From: Streptomyces beigongshangae
GTDB lineage: Bacteria > Actinomycetota > Actinomycetes > Streptomycetales > Streptomycetaceae
NCBI RefSeq assembly: GCF_019710745.1
Contig: NZ_JAHKJW010000032.1
Span: forward strand, 1 to 64,000
Reading direction: 5' to 3'
DNA: 64,000 nt
The translations under genes and the position numbers were made by a program. Shown here one piece after another: positions 60,368-64,000 of this stretch; position 1 is the stretch's first letter, and each line of letters begins with the position of its first letter. The notes beneath the pieces are model-generated. The model saw only the letters and a program-made list of their open reading frames with translations. It did not search any database and had not been told where the DNA came from.

Positions 60368-62026
60368 TCAGTGGTGGCCGTGGCCGCTCGTGATCTCCTT
60401 GTACTCCTCGGCCGTCGGCTTCGGGATCTGGTTCTCCTCGCCGTAGTAGGCCTTGCTGAGCTTGGCCCGGAGCTTCTGCGGGCCCTTCACCTTGCGCTCG
60501 ACGCCGTTCTCGTCGACCGTCGGGCCGATCTCCGCAGGCTTGTACTGCTCGTGCGCCGTGAGGGTGTACATGGCCTCCTGGCTGAGCGGCTCGTGCACCT
60601 CGACGAACTCACCGTGCGGCAGGCGCTTGATGATGCCCGACTCGCGGCCGTGCAGCACCTTGTCCCTGTCCCGGCGCTGGAGGCCGAGGCAGATCCGCTT
60701 GGTGACGATGAACGCGATGACCGGTCCGACGAAGAACCCGATCCGGACGAACCAGGTGACCGCGTTGATCGACAGGTGGAAGTGCGTGGCGACGATGTCG
60801 TTGCCACCGCCGATCAGCATGATCATGTACGCGGTGACCCAGGCGACACCGAAGGCCGTACGGGTCGGGGCGTTGCGCGGCCGGTCCAGGATGTGGTGCT
60901 CGCGCTTGTCCCCGGTGATCCAGGACTCCACGAACGGGTAGAGCGCGATGATCGCCAGGAAGACACCGAAGATCACCAGCGGGATGAGCACACCGAGGGC
61001 CAGCGTGTGGCCCCAGAAGTTGATCTCCCAGCCGGGCATCGCGCGGACCAGGCCCTCGGCGAAGCCCATGTACCAGTCGGGCTGGGCGCCCGTGGACACC
61101 AGGTCCGGCCGGTACGGCCCGAGGACCCAGATCGGGTTGATGGACGCGATCGCGGCGATCATGGTGATGAAGCCGAAGACCAGGAAGAAGAAGCCTCCGG
61201 CCTTGGCCATGTAGACCGGCAGCAGCGGCATGCCGACGACGTTGTTGTTGGTCTTCCCGGGACCCGCGAACTGCGTGTGCTTGTGGTAGAAGACCAGGAT
61301 CAGGTGGGCGACCACGAGCCCCAGCATGATGCCGGGCAGCAGCAGGATGTGGATCGAGTAGAACCGCGCGACGAAGTCGCCGCCCGGGAACTCCCCGCCG
61401 AACAGGAACATCGAGATGTACGTGCCGACGATCGGCATCGACAGGATGGCGCCCTGGGTGAAGCGGACACCGGTGCCGGAGAGCAGGTCGTCGGGGAGCG
61501 AGTAGCCGGTGAACCCGGTGAACATGCCCAGGACGAGCAGCAGGAAGCCGAACAGCCAGTTGACCTCACGCGGCTTGCGGAACGCGCCGGTGAAGAAGAC
61601 GCGCATCATGTGCACGAACATGCCGGCCAGGAAGATGACGGCCGCCCAGTGGTGGATCTGCCGGATCAGCAGGCCGCCGCGCACGTCGAAGCTGATGTCG
61701 AGCGTGGAGGCGAACGCCTCCGACATCAGCTGCCCCTGGAGCGGGACGTAGCTTCCGTGGTACTCGATCTCGTTCATCGAGGGGTGGAAGAACAGCGTCA
61801 GATACACACCCGTGAGGATGATGATCAGGAAGCTGTAGAGGCAGATCTCGCCCAGCATGAAGGACCAGTGGTCCGGGAAGATCTTGCGCATGTTGGCCTT
61901 GGCCAGGGAGTAGATCCCCAGGCGGCCGTCGGCCCAGTCGGCGACCCGCTCGCCGGCCGGTGCCTTCCCGCGGGAACGCCCCGGCGCGTCGGCGCCCGAG
62001 GGGTTCGGAGTGGTCGTAGTGCTCAT
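60368..62026 (-). CDS. qcrB: Cytochrome bc1 complex cytochrome b subunit
   Basis: Quinol-oxidising subunit of the bc1-aa3 supercomplex. The 552 residues have the cytochrome b core (QIHHWAAVIFLAGMFVHMMR, VNWLFGFLLLVLGMFTGFTG, YSIHILLLPGIMLGLVVAHL, PDWYMGFAEGLVRAMPGWE) and the extended actinobacterial C-terminus ending in His-rich SGHGHH. ATG 62026 overlaps the qcrA stop and GGGAGCG precedes it. Confidence 0.97.
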   Translation of the reverse strand: MSTTTTPNPSGADAPGRSRGKAPAGERVADWADGRLGIYSLAKANMRKIFPDHWSFMLGEICLYSFLIIILTGVYLTLFFHPSMNEIEYHGSYVPLQGQLMSEAFASTLDISFDVRGGLLIRQIHHWAAVIFLAGMFVHMMRVFFTGAFRKPREVNWLFGFLLLVLGMFTGFTGYSLPDDLLSGTGVRFTQGAILSMPIVGTYISMFLFGGEFPGGDFVARFYSIHILLLPGIMLGLVVAHLILVFYHKHTQFAGPGKTNNNVVGMPLLPVYMAKAGGFFFLVFGFITMIAAIASINPIWVLGPYRPDLVSTGAQPDWYMGFAEGLVRAMPGWEINFWGHTLALGVLIPLVIFGVFLAIIALYPFVESWITGDKREHHILDRPRNAPTRTAFGVAWVTAYMIMLIGGGNDIVATHFHLSINAVTWFVRIGFFVGPVIAFIVTKRICLGLQRRDRDKVLHGRESGIIKRLPHGEFVEVHEPLSQEAMYTLTAHEQYKPAEIGPTVDENGVERKVKGPQKLRAKLSKAYYGEENQIPKPTAEEYKEITSGHGHH

Positions 62027-63084
62027 CCGCGCTCCCAGAATGAAGGACCGACGGGCTCTTCGAAGTCGCCGAGCGCCTGAAGGTAGCCCTCTTCGTTCAC
62101 ACCGATGCGCAGCTGCGGCAGCGGGTGACCGGCCGGGCCGAAGATCACTCGGGCACCGTCGGAGAGGTCGAAGGTGGACTGGTGGCAGGGGCAGAGGACG
62201 TGGTGCGTCTGCTGCTCGTACAGGGAGATCGGGCAGCCGACGTGGGTGCAGATCTTCGAGTACGCCACGATGCCCTCGTGGGACCACTCGAGCTCGCGCT
62301 TGTCCTTGATGTTCTCCGGCTGGATCCGGACGATCATCAGGGCCGCCTTGGCGATCTCGTTCATGAACTCGTGGTCGTGCTCCTCCAGGCCCTCGGGCTT
62401 GGCGAAGGTGAGCGAGCCCACGGCGACGTCGGAGGGACGCAGGGGCTCGTCGGTGTTCATGTTGACGAGCAGCTTGCCCTTGGACCACCTCGTGTGCCGC
62501 AGCTTGTCCTCCGGCAGCGGACCGAGGTCGCGCAGCAGGACGATGCCGGACAGCGGGAACAGGGTCAGCGCGCCGAACATCGTGTTGCGGATGAGCTTGC
62601 GGCGGCCGAGCGCCGATTCCTTGGCGCCCTGCTTGAAGTCGGCCAGGACCTTGGCCTTGACCTCGGGCGCCGCCTCGATGGGGTGGCGCTCGTCGGCGAC
62701 CTCCACGTCGGACATCAGGGTGCGGGCCCAGTGGACCGCGCCCACGCCGATGCAGAACAGCGCCAGACCGAGCGTCATGCCCAGGGCGAAGTTCAGGGCG
62801 CTGATGTGACCGAGCATGAAGATGTAGACGATCCGGTCGGCCGGGATCGTCACGAAGGACACGATGAAACCGATCGTGGCCAGCATCGAGAGCGTGAACA
62901 GCAGGGCGACCGTGCGCTCGGAGCGCTTGGCGGCCCGCTCGTCGATGTCCTGGATGCGGTGCGCGTGCGGCGGCAGACCGGGGTTCGCGAACGGGTGGTT
63001 CTCGTCCGCCAGGGCCACGTCACCGTGCGCGTCGGCGGCCCGCTCGGCGGGCAGGTTCTCTTCTGGGATGTCTTGGCTACTCAT
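62023..63084 (-). CDS. qcrA: Cytochrome bc1 complex Rieske iron-sulfur subunit
   Basis: Transfers electrons from quinol to cytochrome c. The 353 residues contain three membrane helices (about 70-90, 105-130 and 185-205), the actinobacterial form, and the 2Fe-2S motifs ICTHVGCPISLYEQQ and LCPCHQSTFD. ATG 63084 overlaps the qcrC stop as ATGA; the 12 upstream in-frame codons are discarded. Confidence 0.97.
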   Translation of the reverse strand: MSSQDIPEENLPAERAADAHGDVALADENHPFANPGLPPHAHRIQDIDERAAKRSERTVALLFTLSMLATIGFIVSFVTIPADRIVYIFMLGHISALNFALGMTLGLALFCIGVGAVHWARTLMSDVEVADERHPIEAAPEVKAKVLADFKQGAKESALGRRKLIRNTMFGALTLFPLSGIVLLRDLGPLPEDKLRHTRWSKGKLLVNMNTDEPLRPSDVAVGSLTFAKPEGLEEHDHEFMNEIAKAALMIVRIQPENIKDKRELEWSHEGIVAYSKICTHVGCPISLYEQQTHHVLCPCHQSTFDLSDGARVIFGPAGHPLPQLRIGVNEEGYLQALGDFEEPVGPSFWERG

Positions 63085-63890
63085 GACTTCTTGGCCTTTG
63101 CGGTCCGGGCGGCGACCCATACGGCGACGGCGATCAGCCCGCCGAGACCGAAGATCCAGCCGAAGAGACCTTCACTGACCGGCCCGAGGCCGCCCAGCTC
63201 CAGACCACCGGGGCTCTCCGAATCGTCGCTGTTGACCTCGTCGAGGTACGCGATGATGTCCTTCTTGTTCTTCTCCGTCAGCGTGGTGTCGGGGAAGGAC
63301 GGCATGTTCTGCGGGCCGTGCAGCATGGCCTCGTAGATGTACTTCGGGTCGACGTCTTCCAGCGACGGAGCGTACTTGCCCCTGGTCAGCGCGCCACCCT
63401 TGCCGGTGAAGTTGTGGCACTGGGCGCAGTTGGTGCGGAAGAGCTCGCCGCCCTCGGCGATGTCCGCGTCCGCGGGGTCGTACTGCTCCTTGGTCGGCAC
63501 CGCGGGTCCGGCGCCCAGCGAGGCGACGAACGCCGCGAGCTGGTCGATCTCGGCCTGCGAGTAGATGTTCTTCTTGTCCGGCACCTGCGCGCCGGGCTGC
63601 TGGGCCGGCATACGGCCGGTGCCGACCTGGAAGTCCACGGCCGCGGCGCCCACGCCCGCCAGGCTCGGACCGTCGGAGGTGCCCTGACCGCCGGTGCCGT
63701 GGCAGGTCGAGCAGCCCACGGCGTAGAGCTTCTTGCCCTCGTCGATGGCGAGGGACTGGGCGGTCGTATCGGCCTGTGCCTTGTCCGCGGGCGCGAACGC
63801 GGTGTACAGCCCCCCGGTGGCCGCCAGCGCGAGAAGTAGGACGACGACCGCCGCCAGCGGATGGCGTCGTCGTGCGGAGAGCTTTTTCAC
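63081..63890 (-). CDS. qcrC: Cytochrome bc1 complex diheme cytochrome c subunit
   Basis: Membrane-anchored diheme cytochrome c that replaces soluble cytochrome c in actinobacteria. The 269 residues have an N-terminal signal/anchor, two heme sites (YAVGCSTCHGTGGQG and RTNCAQCHNFTGKGG) and a C-terminal helix (LFGWIFGLGGLIAVAVWVA). GTG 63890 is used. It is the first of the three overlapping qcr genes, following ctaE. Confidence 0.97.
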   Translation of the reverse strand: MKKLSARRRHPLAAVVVLLLALAATGGLYTAFAPADKAQADTTAQSLAIDEGKKLYAVGCSTCHGTGGQGTSDGPSLAGVGAAAVDFQVGTGRMPAQQPGAQVPDKKNIYSQAEIDQLAAFVASLGAGPAVPTKEQYDPADADIAEGGELFRTNCAQCHNFTGKGGALTRGKYAPSLEDVDPKYIYEAMLHGPQNMPSFPDTTLTEKNKKDIIAYLDEVNSDDSESPGGLELGGLGPVSEGLFGWIFGLGGLIAVAVWVAARTAKAKKS

Positions 63891-63955
63891 GGATTACCCC
63901 GGTGTCAGGATCTTCTGCGTCGATGCTTCTGGAGTGTGCGCGGGAACGGGCCCGG

Positions 63956-64000
63956 TTACTTGATCATGTAGATCGTGGCAAAAAGGCCGATCCAGACGAC
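63956..64000 (-). CDS. ctaE: Cytochrome c oxidase subunit III, C-terminal end
   Basis: The last 14 codons read VVWIGLFATIYMIK and end in TAA at 63956-63958. The sequence is the end of the last helix of subunit III, and ctaE upstream of qcrC is the standard actinobacterial order. The rest is outside the window. Confidence 0.85.
   Translation of the reverse strand, partial: VVWIGLFATIYMIK

Overview
The window is chromosomal DNA from a Streptomyces or very close relative. The evidence is very high GC with strong third-position bias, frequent GTG/TTG starts, TPP and SAM-IV type leaders, a DmdR/IdeR-type iron box, PASTA kinase, glkA and qcrCAB genes of actinobacterial form, and a dispersed palindrome built on GCGCGGGGAACTGCGCG. 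I saw no rRNA, tRNA, insertion sequence, prophage or CRISPR array. The order of core genes (ftsI, ftsL, rsmH, metF, a Rv2175c-like protein, a PASTA kinase, class II DAHP synthase, plsC, an ArsA-like ATPase, SRPBCC, fadD15-like, pimB-like, GT87, NlpC/P60, trpD, qcrBAC, ctaE) parallels Mycobacterium tuberculosis Rv2163c-Rv2196, so most of the window is an old conserved actinobacterial block with Streptomyces-specific insertions.

Layout. 1-2046: start of the division and cell-wall cluster on the minus strand (ftsI fragment, ftsL, rsmH) with its promoter. 2224-7867: beta-carbonic anhydrase, then an overlapping MoxR, DUF58 and TgpA-like transglutaminase operon. 8123-13333: DUF3040 membrane protein, methyltransferase, HEPN protein with a His/Asn-rich tail divergent from a TetR regulator, and a CrtI-like flavoenzyme. 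13380-20562: Q/G/Y-rich membrane protein, metF, thiE, a small DNA-binding protein, an FAD reductase, and the TPP-riboswitch-controlled thiO-thiS-thiG operon. 20673-25342: PASTA kinase, AP endonuclease, SuoX-like enzyme, bacterioferritin and its ferredoxin with an iron box.

25373-29082 holds two divergent aromatic genes: class II DAHP synthase, and fused anthranilate synthase behind a Trp attenuator. 29195-42356: phosphofructokinase, a NarL-type two-component pair, acyltransferase, esterase, nuclease-like protein, glucokinase, ArsA-like ATPase, SRPBCC protein, phosphoesterase and acyl-CoA synthetase. 42404-51767: a perfect 50-bp palindrome, two mannosyltransferase-type genes, a lipoprotein metalloprotease, two paralogous NlpC/P60 hydrolases, a NYN/PIN protein with a zinc-ribbon neighbour, rhomboid protease and a stand-alone Lrp sensor domain. 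51879-57357: a small acidic exported protein, an OmpR-type two-component system, an SLC13-type permease and glycerate kinase. 57270-64000: a SulF/SufS-like PLP enzyme behind a SAM-IV riboswitch, trpD, then qcrB-qcrA-qcrC and the end of ctaE.

The best candidate for an undescribed system is 51879-57357. A 28-bp motif (two TCAT half-sites 11 bp apart plus a TGAAG box) occurs 33 bp before the start of the exported acidic protein and again 33 bp before the start of the permease, flanking the two-component genes. This suggests one response regulator controlling both ends of an organic-acid sensing and uptake module. A second recurring theme is the number of genes whose start codon lies 6-8 bp after a TANNNT-type -10 box without a Shine-Dalgarno sequence, which points to leaderless transcription, including for the Trp leader peptide.
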